From assembly GCA_022844225.1 (NCBI GenBank), contig JALHMC010000027.1:1-57862 (forward strand): 57,862 bases of DNA, written 5' to 3'. Source of the DNA: Hyphomicrobiaceae bacterium. Lineage in GTDB: Bacteria; Pseudomonadota; Alphaproteobacteria; Rhizobiales; Hyphomicrobiaceae. Under the pieces are notes generated by a model, which was not told the DNA's origin, made no database searches, and saw nothing but the letters and a program-made list of their open reading frames with translations. How positions within the stretch are numbered: position 1 is the first letter of the stretch; each line of letters begins with the position of its first letter. Below are positions 44,254-53,769 of the stretch, piece after piece. A program made the translations under genes and the position numbers.

Positions 44254-44409
44254 CGGTCTTGTCTCCTGTCCGTACCGCGCATGCGTGCTCGTCCAATCCT
44301 ACCCCTTCCGCACGTTCGCGCTATGGGTCTATCCTGTGCCAACTTCGCAGGGAGCGAACGCTTCGTCACAGAAGAAGGCGCGCACCTTTAGATTACTGAG
44401 GAGGACCCC

Positions 44410-45294
44410 ATGGCGAGCCGTATTGCATCGTCCCTGATCGACGTCGTACCGACCGGCGGCGCGCTTGGCGCCGACATCCGCGGTCTGGATCTCTCCTCCG
44501 ACATGGACCAGGCGACCTTTCGGGCCGTCTACAAGGCCTGGAACGATCATCTCGTGCTGCGCTTCCGCGGCCAGACACTCGATGATGATCGTCTTGTTGA
44601 ATTCTCCCGCCGCTTCGGCGACCTCGACATGGCCCCCATCGGCGCCAAGGACAGTCCATTCTCGCGCCAACGCCCGGAAATCGCCGTCATCTCCAATATC
44701 GTCGTGCAGGGAAAGGCCATCGGCGGCCTCGGCAACTCGGAACTCGTTTGGCATCAGGACATGAGCTATAACGACCTTCCCCCCAAGGCGAGCCTGCTCT
44801 ACGGCGTCGAGACGCCTCCGGTGGGCGGCGAAACCTTCTTCTATAACCTCTATTCGGCCTACGAGACGTTGCCTGACGGGCTCAAGTCCCGGATCAAGGG
44901 CCTCTTGTGCAAACACGATGCGACACGCAACTCGTCCGGCCAGCTCCGGCAAGGCTTCGACGAGCGCTACTCCAATCAGGATCGCCCGGGCGCCGTGCAT
45001 CCGCTCGCCGTGCGGCATCCCGAGACGGGACGCACGTCGCTATATTTGGGCCGCCGCCCGAATGCATGGGTCGTTGGCCTCTCCGACGCCGAAAGCGACG
45101 CGTTGCTGGACGAACTCTGGGCCCACGTCGAGAAGGGTCCGTTCATGTGGGCACAGGAGTGGAAACAAGGCGATCTCGTCATTTGGGACAATCGCTGCAC
45201 GCTGCACCGCAGGAACACGCTCGACCCGAGCCTGCGCCGCCTCATGCACCGCACCCAGGTCCGCGACAGCGCGAGGCCTGTGTCGGCCACATGA
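44410..45294 (+). CDS. TauD/TfdA family dioxygenase
   Basis: A 294-residue Fe(II)/2-oxoglutarate-dependent dioxygenase. The iron ligands are the HxD in LVWHQDMSYNDLPPKAS and the distal His in IWDNRCTLHRRNTLD; an Arg further on (RRLMHRTQVRD) should bind 2-oxoglutarate. GAGGAGGACCCC precedes the ATG. Family members act on taurine, 2,4-D and other acids. It is divergent from the aminotransferase gene, 156 nt apart, so both may share regulation. Confidence 0.92.
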   Translation: MASRIASSLIDVVPTGGALGADIRGLDLSSDMDQATFRAVYKAWNDHLVLRFRGQTLDDDRLVEFSRRFGDLDMAPIGAKDSPFSRQRPEIAVISNIVVQGKAIGGLGNSELVWHQDMSYNDLPPKASLLYGVETPPVGGETFFYNLYSAYETLPDGLKSRIKGLLCKHDATRNSSGQLRQGFDERYSNQDRPGAVHPLAVRHPETGRTSLYLGRRPNAWVVGLSDAESDALLDELWAHVEKGPFMWAQEWKQGDLVIWDNRCTLHRRNTLDPSLRRLMHRTQVRDSARPVSAT

Positions 45295-45669
45295 TCGCCT
45301 GAGACGGCCACTCGCACCGCACGGACAGTATTTCGAGAGCTTAGCGAGAATACATGATCTGAGCGGCACCGTGGATAAGTGTGGCCACATCCCGTGCCCG
45401 GCCAAAGCTTTGGCGTTTCCCGTCTCTGCGCGGCCGGTACCGGGTTGATTGCCCGTTCGGCAAGCGCCGCGATCGCCGTGGAACCACGCGTGCGGTGAAG
45501 TGTTTCTGCTCCAAGTCCGCCGACCGGGGTTAGGCGATCGCCTCTCCTTTGGTCGCGGGCAGTTAGACAAGCCCCGATCGGAAGAGCATCAACGACGCCA
45601 TTCTTGGCGAACGGTTCCGCTCGTCCGTGTTTCGGTTTCTCGCGTCAATGTAATGAGGAAGGCTGGACC
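45295..45669. other. Intergenic region without a recognised gene
   Basis: A 375-nt stretch between the dioxygenase and the small membrane peptide. I see no ORF with a good start, no T-tailed hairpin and no repeat. The end (45648-45669) holds the GAGGAAGG ribosome binding site of the next gene. Confidence 0.45.
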
Positions 45670-45750
45670 ATGAAAAGTATCGTTCTTTGGCTCTTGGGTG
45701 TGCCCCTCACCCTCATCGTGCTGCTCAATATCTTCGGCTTCCTGAGTTGA
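45670..45750 (+). CDS. Small single-helix membrane protein, 26 aa
   Basis: A 26-residue peptide beginning MKSIVLWLLGVPLTLIVLLN, one membrane helix with little else. GAGGAAGG lies 6 nt before the ATG, an excellent site. The MKSIxLWLLGVP pattern recurs in small alphaproteobacterial membrane proteins as I recall them, without known function. It ends 10 nt from the convergent P450 stop. Confidence 0.65.
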   Translation: MKSIVLWLLGVPLTLIVLLNIFGFLS

Positions 45751-45760
45751 GCAACGCCGT

Positions 45761-47146
45761 TCAGCTCAATTCGCGAATTCGGAAGTTGAGCCCACCCCTC
45801 GGCGTCAATGTCACCGTTGCATTGATGCCGGGGTGTTGGCCTGCAGGCGCATAGCGACTCCCGACATACTCGGGGCGGAAGCGCCGCAGCAGCATGGACA
45901 GCGCCAGTGTATTCTCGACCTGGCTCATGGCTCCCCCGATGCAGGACCGTTTGCCGCCGCCAAACGGGATGTAGACGTACGGTTTGCGCTTCTTCGCCGC
46001 CTCGCCCATGAAACGCTCGGGTCGGAATGCCTCGGGCTCTTCCCAATACTTTGGCGAATGGTGCGTGCCGTACGCGAACAGCGCGATCCGGTCGCCGGCC
46101 TTGATCTCTTTGTCGCCGATCACGTCGTCCTTGGCCGCAACGCGGATGAGGCCCCAGATTGGCGGATACATCCGCATCGTCTCTTGGATCACGGCTCGCG
46201 TATAGGCGAGCGCCGAATAATCGGCTGCAGTCGGCTCGCGACCGGCGTTACCATAAACCTCGTCGCCCTCGCGGCGAATGCGCTCCGCGATTTCCGGACG
46301 CTGTGATGTCTCGTAAAGGGCCCACGCCAGCGTGAGAGCAGTCGTTTCCGTGCCCGCCCAGAGATACTGCTTGAGTTCGTCGATGGCCTGCTGCTCGTCG
46401 AACTCGGGCAGGCTCGGATCGGCCACGGCATCCTGGATCATTCGGAGCAGTGTTCTTTCCCGATGCTCGCGGGGATCGGCGGCCATCACGCTCGGCGGCA
46501 CGGAAGCCCAAACTTCCATGGCCTTGGCCGTAGCCTCCTCGGTGATCTCGAACTCGGCGCCCGACACCTTTTTCAGGCGCACCGACTTGTGGTTCATCAC
46601 GTCCGTATACGTCTTGACGTACTTGAACACGACGTGCGGATTGAACGGCATCTCGCGATCGAACAGCGCCTTGCAGATCATGTCGGCAGCCAGCGTCCAC
46701 GTTTGCTCGACCATCTCGACGGGCTCGCCGCTGCGGGCCAGTTCGGCCCAATTGTCCATCTTGCTTCGAATGGCAGTCAGGAAGTACGGGATGTACTCGG
46801 CGAACATGTCCGGATGGAATGCCGGCTGTTGTGGCATGCGGATCTTCTGCCAGAGCGCGCCGTCGTGCGTGATCATGGCCTTGCCGAAGATCGGCTTCAG
46901 CCCGTCGAAATATTTGATGTAGTCGTCGACCTTGGTCACCAGCACGCGCTTGAAGTGCTCGGGCTCCGAGAGGAACACCACGCGCTCGTTGCCCATGTTG
47001 ACGGTGATGATGCCGCCATGCCGCTCGGTAAGCTGCTGCAAAACCTTCATAGGATTGGGATTGTCCCCCCGATGCAGCGCCGTCAGCTTGAACCAGATGC
47101 TCTCCTGCTCGCCGAGGCCTTGGGTGTGGCTATGGGTGGCGGTCAT
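45761..47146 (-). CDS. Cytochrome P450
   Basis: A 461-residue soluble P450 without an N-terminal membrane anchor. The heme thiolate is Cys402 in FGGGKRSCIGG, the I-helix oxygen-activation motif is WAGTETTALTLAW, and the ExxR pair is in QETMRMYPP. Proline-rich and reductase domains are absent, so it needs separate redox partners, which I do not see nearby. It probably hydroxylates a fatty acid or other hydrophobic substrate in the same catabolic region. Confidence 0.93.
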   Translation of the reverse strand: MTATHSHTQGLGEQESIWFKLTALHRGDNPNPMKVLQQLTERHGGIITVNMGNERVVFLSEPEHFKRVLVTKVDDYIKYFDGLKPIFGKAMITHDGALWQKIRMPQQPAFHPDMFAEYIPYFLTAIRSKMDNWAELARSGEPVEMVEQTWTLAADMICKALFDREMPFNPHVVFKYVKTYTDVMNHKSVRLKKVSGAEFEITEEATAKAMEVWASVPPSVMAADPREHRERTLLRMIQDAVADPSLPEFDEQQAIDELKQYLWAGTETTALTLAWALYETSQRPEIAERIRREGDEVYGNAGREPTAADYSALAYTRAVIQETMRMYPPIWGLIRVAAKDDVIGDKEIKAGDRIALFAYGTHHSPKYWEEPEAFRPERFMGEAAKKRKPYVYIPFGGGKRSCIGGAMSQVENTLALSMLLRRFRPEYVGSRYAPAGQHPGINATVTLTPRGGLNFRIRELS

Positions 47147-47451
47147 CGAACCCTCCGAGTCTCACTGCGCGTCTCTCGGCACGGCCCGTTCCGGTCAGTG
47201 CCCACGAGCGAGTGGCACGACAAGCGTGCTTCTAGTCCAAACGCTCGGTATCACTCACAAATCTATGCGTCCATTGGCGCCCTGCCGCAGCGTCAATGTG
47301 GCGGTCGGTATTGTGAACACGGGATTATCTGTCTCCGGGCAACTGAAGGCGTGGTCCGTGGTTAATCCGGCCCGCTTGGGCGCCGGAAAGGTTGCCATGG
47401 GCACGGCGCCCCGCCAAAGTGCCGTTCCCGCCACACAGGATCGACACCCCA
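47147..47451. other. Divergent intergenic region between P450 and GST genes
   Basis: A 305-nt region with no recognised gene. It must contain the promoters for the P450 and glutathione transferase genes. No inverted repeat of obvious operator type was found. Confidence 0.4.
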
Positions 47452-48063
47452 ATGAAGCTGTTCCACTCGCCGACCTCCCCTTATGTGCGCAAGGTCATGG
47501 TCACGGCCATCGAGAAGGGCCTCGACGGCCAGATCGAAAAAATGCCGACCAGCGCCAGTCCCATCAAGCGCGAGGGTGCCCTGCCGACCAAGAACCCCTT
47601 GGCCAAGGTTCCATGCCTCATCACCGACGACGGGCGTGCCCTGTTCGACAGCCCGGTCATCTGTGCCTACATCGACAGCCTGAAATCCCCTCCGCTCATC
47701 CCGGCCGATGCCAAGGGCCGCTTCGACTGCATGACGCTGGAAGCCCTGGCTGACGGCTTCCTCGATGCCGGCATTTTGCTTCGCTACGAAGGTGCGCTGC
47801 GCCCCGAGGACAAGCGCTGGCAGGAGTGGATCGACGGGCAGATGGGCAAGATCATGGCCGCCATCGACGCGCTTGAAACCACGTATGCCGCCCAGCTGAC
47901 CGGCCCGCTCACCGTTGGCCAGATCGCGGTCGCGTGCGCTCTCGGCTGGTTCGATTTCCGCTACGGCCACGTCGACTGGCGCAAGGACCACCCGAAGCTC
48001 GCGGCTTTCGCCAAGCGCATGTCCGAGCGCCCGTCCATGCAGGCAACCGTGCCGGTCGGCTGA
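47452..48063 (+). CDS. Glutathione S-transferase family protein
   Basis: A 203-residue GST. The thioredoxin-like N-terminal domain begins MKLFHSPTSPYVRKVMVTAI, with Ser/Thr near the glutathione thiol, and has NPLAKVPCLITDDGRALFDS (cis-Pro and the glutathione-binding Asp-Ser). The all-helical C-terminal domain spans about 85-203. It likely conjugates or reduces electrophiles. The start ATG 47452 fits the family; the upstream frame is non-homologous. Confidence 0.9.
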   Translation: MKLFHSPTSPYVRKVMVTAIEKGLDGQIEKMPTSASPIKREGALPTKNPLAKVPCLITDDGRALFDSPVICAYIDSLKSPPLIPADAKGRFDCMTLEALADGFLDAGILLRYEGALRPEDKRWQEWIDGQMGKIMAAIDALETTYAAQLTGPLTVGQIAVACALGWFDFRYGHVDWRKDHPKLAAFAKRMSERPSMQATVPVG

Positions 48064-48214
48064 CGACTATCGTCCACGACTTACGTTTGCGGCCGTGCCG
48101 GCTACGCGGGCGCGACCGCAATTGCATCGCAGTAATCTCGGCATAAGTCTCGCAAGCACAGGGGATTGCCGTGGATTTCAATGCGAAAGGCTGCTGACAG
48201 CTCGGTCCCTCCGA

Positions 48215-48232
48215 CTGTTGCGCCACTGTCAT
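48215..48232 (+). promoter_or_regulatory. Candidate Pho box upstream of phnC
   Basis: CTGTTGC-GCCA-CTGTCAT has two CTGT direct repeats with starts 11 bp apart, the spacing of PhoB half sites. The second half site matches CTGTCAT fully, the first only in four of seven positions. It ends 41 nt before the phnC start. PhoB control is inferred. Confidence 0.5.
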
Positions 48233-48273
48233 GGTGATCCGCTATTGAGCCTCTGACGCGGTCGGAGGCCTGA

Positions 48274-49083
48274 ATGCTTGAGCTCAAAAGCGTAACTCGC
48301 AAGTTCGGTTCGAACCGAGCCGTAAAGGACGTGACGCTGACCATCGAAAGTGGTCAGCTCGTTGGGATCATCGGCCGTTCCGGGGCCGGCAAATCGACGC
48401 TCCTGCGCATGATCAATCGCCTGATCGACCCGTCAGAGGGGTCGATCTCGTTCAATGGCGTCGACGTCACGCGCCTCCGGGGCGCCGCCCTTCGGGATTG
48501 GCGCCGGCGCTCCGCAATGATCTTTCAGCAATTCAATCTCGTTGGCCGCCTCGACGTCCTGACAAACGTTTTGATGGGCCGCGTCGCCCATGTCTCGACG
48601 GCGCGCGCTCTCGCCGGTTTCTGGCCGGCCGACGATCGCGCGATGGCGCTCGCCGCTCTCGAACAGTTCGACATTCCGATGCTGGCCGCGCAACGCGCCG
48701 AGACGCTCTCCGGCGGCCAGCAGCAGCGGGTCGCGATCTGCCGCGCCCTGGTACAGGAGCCGGATCTGGTGCTCGCCGACGAGCCGATCGCATCGCTCGA
48801 TCCGCGCAACACCAGGATCGTGATGGATGCACTTCTGCGCATCAACAAGCACTACGGCATCACCGTTATCTGCAACCTGCACGACCTCGACCTCGCCCGT
48901 GAGTATTGCGGCCGCCTGATTGGCATGTCGGCGGGTGCCGTCGTCTTCGATGGCGCGCCGGAGGCTCTGACGGCCGACGTCGCACGCAATCTCTACGGTC
49001 TCGAGGCTGACGAGGTGATGGATCGGGAGCAGCGGATCGAGACGCATGACGCGGGGTTGGTTGCCCATGCTGCCACAGCTTGA
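48274..49083 (+). CDS. phnC: Phosphonate ABC transporter ATP-binding protein PhnC
   Basis: A 269-residue ATPase that energises phosphonate import: Walker [10 protein letters not shown], signature LSGGQQQR, Walker [13 protein letters not shown]. The start is preceded by GGAGG at 5 nt. The sequence [20 protein letters not shown] is PhnC-like. It is the first gene of the phnCDDEE unit, with a candidate Pho box upstream. Confidence 0.94.
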   Translation: MLELKSVTRKFGSNRAVKDVTLTIESGQLVGIIGRSGAGKSTLLRMINRLIDPSEGSISFNGVDVTRLRGAALRDWRRRSAMIFQQFNLVGRLDVLTNVLMGRVAHVSTARALAGFWPADDRAMALAALEQFDIPMLAAQRAETLSGGQQQRVAICRALVQEPDLVLADEPIASLDPRNTRIVMDALLRINKHYGITVICNLHDLDLAREYCGRLIGMSAGAVVFDGAPEALTADVARNLYGLEADEVMDREQRIETHDAGLVAHAATA

Positions 49084-49139
49084 CTCGAAGGTCACGCGGC
49101 CGGCTCCGACAGTGAAATCCACAAGACTGGAAACACCCG

Positions 49140-50051
49140 ATGCGCTTCGCGAGAACGATCGCCGCCACAGGCATGCTGGCGTTGTCGGTCCTAGCCGGTA
49201 CGGCACACGCCGATTGGCGCAAGACCTACCCTGAGCTGACGTTCGCCGTTGTGCCCGCCGAGAACGCCGACGGCGTGCTCCAGCGCTACGAGCCGATGAT
49301 GGCCTATATGACCAAGGAACTCGGCGTTCCGGTCAAACTGCGCGTCGTCAACGATTACGCAGCCGTCATCGAAGGTCTTCGGACCGAGCAGGTGCACTAC
49401 GCGCACCTCGGACCCTCGGCCTACGCCCGCGCCCAGATCGTGACGAAGGGTGGCGTCGAGCCGATGGTCACGGCTGTCAATTCGGAGGGCGTCGTCGGCT
49501 ATTACTCCGTGCTTTACGTGCGGGCAAACGATGCGGCGCAGAAGCTCGACGATCTGAAAGGCCGCAATCTTTGTCTTGTCGATCCCAACTCGGCATCCGG
49601 CAACAACGTGCCGCGCCATGCCATGGACAAGCGCGGCATCGATCCCGAGAACTTCTTTGCGAAGGTGGTCTATTCGGGCAGCCATGAGAATGCGGTGATC
49701 GCGCTCCAGCAGGGCACGTGCGATGGCGCGTTCAACTGGTGGAACACGGAGATCGAGTCCAACCTGCAGCGCATGGCCGCCAAGAAGATGGTGAAGCCGG
49801 AGGATTTCCGGATCGTCTTCAAGTCCGACCTCATTCCAGGATCTCCAACCGTCGTGATTGCCGGCGCACCGGCCGAGATGAAAGCGGCGATCAGGCAGGC
49901 GCTGATGGATGCACCAGTGAAAGGCCGGGACGCCTTCCTGCGGCTCTCCGACGGCAAGGCGACAGGCTACGCGGCCGTCAAAGCCGACGACTACAAAGTC
50001 ATGATTGAACTCGTCGAGTTCGTCGACCGCATGCGCAAGAAAGCGAAATAG
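49140..50051 (+). CDS. phnD: Phosphonate-binding protein PhnD (copy 1)
   Basis: A 303-residue periplasmic phosphonate-binding protein. A signal peptide (residues 1 to about 22, ending GTAHAD) precedes ELTFAVVPAENADGVL, LVDPNSASGNNVPRHAM and VVYSGSHENAVIALQQGT, all PhnD hallmarks. It is the first of two tandem PhnD genes that are very alike over the whole length. It begins 56 nt after phnC. Confidence 0.93.
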   Translation: MRFARTIAATGMLALSVLAGTAHADWRKTYPELTFAVVPAENADGVLQRYEPMMAYMTKELGVPVKLRVVNDYAAVIEGLRTEQVHYAHLGPSAYARAQIVTKGGVEPMVTAVNSEGVVGYYSVLYVRANDAAQKLDDLKGRNLCLVDPNSASGNNVPRHAMDKRGIDPENFFAKVVYSGSHENAVIALQQGTCDGAFNWWNTEIESNLQRMAAKKMVKPEDFRIVFKSDLIPGSPTVVIAGAPAEMKAAIRQALMDAPVKGRDAFLRLSDGKATGYAAVKADDYKVMIELVEFVDRMRKKAK

Positions 50052-50158
50052 ATCGTCTGAGCAGCCTAAGCGAGCAAGGCAGACGGTAGCTGAAGGTTCG
50101 CGCGCATGACGGCCCGTGCGCGATGGGAAAACATGGCCGGATGACAAGGGGATCGTTC

Positions 50159-51091
50159 ATGCTCTCAAGACGTCAATTGGTGGGCGGCGCCGTCGTTGCC
50201 GCAGCGTTTTCGTTCGCGCAGGCCATCCCGGCGCTGGCCTGGAAGGACAAGTATCCGGAACTCACGTTCGCTGCCGTGCCGGACGAGAACGCGTCTGGCA
50301 TGACGGATCGCTACACGCCACTGATGGCGTACATGTCGAAGGAACTCGGCGTGCCGGTGAAGCTGCGCATTGCGCAGGACTACGCCGCCGTCATCGAAGG
50401 GCAGAAGGCGGGCCAGATCCACATCGCCCAGCACGGCCCGGCCAGCCACGCCCGCGCCGTCGTCGTCGGCGCCAAGGTCGAGCCGTTCGGTATCATGGTC
50501 AACGCCGACGGAACGAAGGGCTACCACTCCGTGCTCTACGTGCGGAAGGACAGCCCCTTCCAGAAGCTCGAGGATCTGAAGGGCAAGAACCTCGGCCTTG
50601 TCGATCCGAACTCGATGTCAGGCAACAACGTGCCCAGATTTGCCATGCACAAGATGGCCATCGACCCTGAGAAGTATTTCTCCAAGGTGGTCTATACCGG
50701 CAGCCACGAGAATGCGGTGATCGCGCTGGCTCAGGGCACCGTCGACGGCGCCTGGAACTGGTGGAACGACAAGGACGAGTCGAGCCTCCACCGCATGGAG
50801 CGCAAGGGCATGGAGGTCGGCGGCAAGAAGATCAAGTACGACGACTTCCGCATCATCTTCACGTCCGACCAGATCGTGAATTCGCCGATCTCGTATCTGA
50901 GCGACATGCCCGACGACTTGAAGAAGGCAATTCGCGACGTGATGCTGTCGTTCGACAAGAAGGATCCGGCCGGCTTCCAAAAGCTCACCGACGGGCGAGG
51001 GCAGATCTGGGCACCGACGTCGGCGAAGGACTTCGAGCCGGTGATCGAGCTGATCAAGTTCGTCGACACCCTGAAGCGCCAGAAGCAGTAG
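50159..51091 (+). CDS. phnD: Phosphonate-binding protein PhnD (copy 2)
   Basis: A 310-residue second PhnD. The start at 50159 follows AAGGGG by 7 nt and gives MLSRRQLVGGAVVAAAFSFA, a twin-arginine-like signal (Arg4-Arg5), unlike the Sec-type signal of copy 1. Core motifs are the same: LVDPNSMSGNNVPRFAMHKM, YTGSHENAVIALAQG and DGAWNWWNDKDES. Extra residues near the end (GRGQIWAPTSAKDFEPV) differ from copy 1. ATGs at 50123 and 50141 are alternatives. It may recognise different phosphonates. Confidence 0.92.
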   Translation: MLSRRQLVGGAVVAAAFSFAQAIPALAWKDKYPELTFAAVPDENASGMTDRYTPLMAYMSKELGVPVKLRIAQDYAAVIEGQKAGQIHIAQHGPASHARAVVVGAKVEPFGIMVNADGTKGYHSVLYVRKDSPFQKLEDLKGKNLGLVDPNSMSGNNVPRFAMHKMAIDPEKYFSKVVYTGSHENAVIALAQGTVDGAWNWWNDKDESSLHRMERKGMEVGGKKIKYDDFRIIFTSDQIVNSPISYLSDMPDDLKKAIRDVMLSFDKKDPAGFQKLTDGRGQIWAPTSAKDFEPVIELIKFVDTLKRQKQ

Positions 51092-51190
51092 TGCGCGCGC
51101 CTGTGTGAGAAGCAACTGGCCCGGGGCGGATCGTCCCGGGTCTACGTGCGAAGCCCGCGCGCGCGGCTCTAACCAGTGGAAGGTTATCCA

Positions 51191-52075
51191 TTGCCTCCCT
51201 CGATGGTCACGATCTCGACCGAACGCGTGGTGCTGCATCAGGCGCACTATCGGGCCGCGCAGCGGGCCAAGCGCGCGCAAACGCTGCTCGGGCTCGTTGT
51301 GCTCGTCCTCCTGATCGCTGTCGCGGCACGGGTCGGAGAAGTCGATCTCGCCAAGTTGGCCCGTAACATCTGGCGGTTTCCGGCCTACATCGCCGAAATC
51401 ATGCCGACGCTGCGGTGGGCGACGCTCGGGGCGGATCTCGCCGAGTGGTATTGGGGGCTGGGATACTGGCTGCGCAAGCTCGGCGAGACGCTGCTGATAG
51501 CCTACGTCGGCACGATCCTCGGGCTCGCGGGCGGATTTTCGTTGTGCTTCTTCGCCGCACGCAACGTCACGCCCGCCGGATGGGTGCTGTTCGTGACGCG
51601 GCGCTATTTCGAGTTCTGCCGCACCGTGCCCGAACTCGTGTTCGCGCTGATCTTCGTCATCGCCTTCGGTCTCGGCCCCGTGCCGGGCGTGCTTGCCATT
51701 GCTATTCACACGACGGGTGCGCTCGGCAAGCAGTTCTACGAGGTGGTCGAGAACATCGATATGAATCCGCTCGACGGCGTCAAGGCGGCGGGCGCTACAT
51801 GGATCGAGACCATGCGCTTTGCGGCACTGCCGCAGGTGATGTCCAACTTCGCAAGCTATACGCTGCTTCGCTTCGAGATCAACGTTCGTGGCGCGGCCAT
51901 CATGGGCTTCGTCGGCGCAGGCGGGATCGGCCAGGACCTGCTCGAGGCGGTGCGCAAGTTCTACTACTCGGACGTGAGCGCGATGCTTCTGTTGATCGTG
52001 GCGACGGTGATGATCATCGACATGGCGACGGAGCGTTTGCGCCACTACCTGATCGGCCTGGAGCAACGCTCATGA
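51191..52075 (+). CDS. phnE: Phosphonate ABC transporter permease PhnE (first)
   Basis: A 294-residue membrane permease with about six helices and the inner-membrane loop motif NPLDGVKAAGATWIETMRF. The best start is a TTG at 51191, 7 nt after GGAAGG; ATG 51203 is also possible. It ends with ATGA overlapping the second PhnE. It follows the second phnD by 99 nt. Confidence 0.9.
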   Translation: MPPSMVTISTERVVLHQAHYRAAQRAKRAQTLLGLVVLVLLIAVAARVGEVDLAKLARNIWRFPAYIAEIMPTLRWATLGADLAEWYWGLGYWLRKLGETLLIAYVGTILGLAGGFSLCFFAARNVTPAGWVLFVTRRYFEFCRTVPELVFALIFVIAFGLGPVPGVLAIAIHTTGALGKQFYEVVENIDMNPLDGVKAAGATWIETMRFAALPQVMSNFASYTLLRFEINVRGAAIMGFVGAGGIGQDLLEAVRKFYYSDVSAMLLLIVATVMIIDMATERLRHYLIGLEQRS

Positions 52076-52962
52076 CCCGCCTTGCGCCGAGTGCCATGAA
52101 CGGTGGCGCCGACAAGGGTGCGCTTTTTTCCGATCTCGACGGCGTAAGGCGCCGTCATGCGGCGATTCTGGCGCCGAATTGGCGCGCGCGAGCGCTGACG
52201 GCCGCCATCGCTGCGGCGCTTGCCGGCCTGTTTCTGTGGGGATTGGTCGTCCTCGAGTTTTCGTGGCTGCGCATCTGGAATGGCCTCGATCAGCTCGGCT
52301 CCTTCGTCAAGCTGATGTGGCCGCCGCAGTACGGCACCGAGGAAAAGCTCAGGTCCTATCTGTGGGCAATGGCCGAGACGCTCTCGATCGCCTTCCTCGG
52401 CACGCTACTGGCGGCGATCATCGCGCTTCCGCTGAGCCTTCTTGCCGCCCGCAACGTGATGACCAGCCGCATCATACAGTTCTTCGCGCGCCGGTCTTTC
52501 GATACGATCCGAGGCGTCGATACACTCATCTGGGCGCTCATTTGGATCAATGTGGTCGGCCTAGGTCCCTTTGCCGGTATCCTTGCCATCATGACCGCTG
52601 ATCTCGCCGTTTTCGGCAAGCTGTTCTCCGAGGCCATCGAGAATGCGGACAACAAGCCGGTCGAGGGCGTGAAGTCGACGGGCGGGACCCATGCGCATGC
52701 AGTGCGCTATGGGATCTTGCCCCAGGTGACTCCGGTCCTCATCAGCCAGGTGCTCTACTTCTTCGAGTCGAATACGCGCTCCGCCACCATCATCGGTATT
52801 GTCGGCGCCGGCGGCATCGGCCTGCATCTCGCCGAGCAGATCCGCATCCTCGAGTGGCAGCACGTCGCGTTCCTGGTGCTTTTGATTCTCGCGGCGGTAG
52901 CGATCATCGATGTGATCTCAACGCGCCTGCGCTTCGCCATCATCGGCCGCCGGGCTACATGA
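52072..52962 (+). CDS. phnE: Phosphonate ABC transporter permease PhnE (second)
   Basis: A 296-residue permease, paralogous to the first PhnE and probably forming a heterodimer with it. The ABC-facing loop reads ENADNKPVEGVKSTGGTHAH, and the C-terminal helices include TIIGIVGAGGIGLHLAEQIR. The start ATG 52072 overlaps the preceding stop by four nt, so translation is coupled. Helices are about six. The convergent phnF ends 30 nt later. Confidence 0.92.
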   Translation: MTRLAPSAMNGGADKGALFSDLDGVRRRHAAILAPNWRARALTAAIAAALAGLFLWGLVVLEFSWLRIWNGLDQLGSFVKLMWPPQYGTEEKLRSYLWAMAETLSIAFLGTLLAAIIALPLSLLAARNVMTSRIIQFFARRSFDTIRGVDTLIWALIWINVVGLGPFAGILAIMTADLAVFGKLFSEAIENADNKPVEGVKSTGGTHAHAVRYGILPQVTPVLISQVLYFFESNTRSATIIGIVGAGGIGLHLAEQIRILEWQHVAFLVLLILAAVAIIDVISTRLRFAIIGRRAT

Positions 52963-52992
52963 TTGCAGGACGCTCGCGATGCGCCGGCCGCG

Positions 52993-53769
52993 TCAGGAGC
53001 TTCGATCCAGAACCATCTCCACCTTGTCGCCGGCGAACGCACCGACGACCACTTGCAGTGGCGTCCCGTCCTCGAGGCCGTCCACCGCGAAGGATTGCAT
53101 GACTGGAGCATCGCGTCCGATGCCGAGCACCCGCGACTCGATCCGTGTCGCCGCCCGCGCCGTCAGCCTCGTCGAAAGTCGCACGTAGTCCGCGATACCG
53201 TAGCTGGCGAATGCTGCGGTCACCGATGCACGTGCGGCCAGGATGCGCTCATCGAACTTCGGAAACGACGCAGCGCCGAGCCGATGCACACTCGTCGACA
53301 CCGCCACGCCTGCCGCGCGACTCAGGGTGCGAATTTCCCAGATGCGAGCCCCGATCTCGAGTCGCAACAGCTGCGCCACGTCCGCATCTGCCTCCATCAA
53401 GCCGCTCTCGAGGACCTCGCCTCCGGCATCGATGCCCGCCGCACCGAAGTTGGCCCGGAAGCTGACCCGTCGCCCCAGCCGATAGGGGAAACGGTGCCCG
53501 CGCACGATGCTGCCGCGCCCCCGCTCCACAGTGACCAGCCCGAGATCCTGGAGGTGCCGCAAGGCTTGCCGCGCCGTGTGTCGGTTGACGCCATAGCGCT
53601 CCGCGAGGGCAGCAGCTGACGGCAGGGTCGAGCCATCGGCATGCTGGCCCTTCTCGATCGCACCCGCGATGTCGCTCGCGATCCGAGACCAGCGCGTTCC
53701 GGCCGAAGCGCTCGCGGTCTCGGAACTCGGCTCGTCTGCGCTCTGATGGGGCGGTCTCTGGGCTGGCAT
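52993..53769 (-). CDS. phnF: PhnF, GntR/HutC family phosphonate regulator
   Basis: A 258-residue regulator with an N-terminal GntR winged helix (LPSAAALAERYGVNRHTARQ, then RHLQDLGLVTVERGRGSIV) and a UTRA ligand domain. Proteins of this type repress phn genes until a phosphonate or a related ligand is sensed. Two TGTCTAGACA palindromes lie in the divergent space with phnG. The transporter genes end at its far side. Confidence 0.92.
   Translation of the reverse strand: MPAQRPPHQSADEPSSETASASAGTRWSRIASDIAGAIEKGQHADGSTLPSAAALAERYGVNRHTARQALRHLQDLGLVTVERGRGSIVRGHRFPYRLGRRVSFRANFGAAGIDAGGEVLESGLMEADADVAQLLRLEIGARIWEIRTLSRAAGVAVSTSVHRLGAASFPKFDERILAARASVTAAFASYGIADYVRLSTRLTARAATRIESRVLGIGRDAPVMQSFAVDGLEDGTPLQVVVGAFAGDKVEMVLDRSS

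Noticed and set aside
50618..52066. Long minus-strand frame of 482 codons
   Set aside because: It lies over phnD copy 2 and phnE, is rich in Arg, His and Asp as expected from antisense GC-rich DNA, and lacks a family match.
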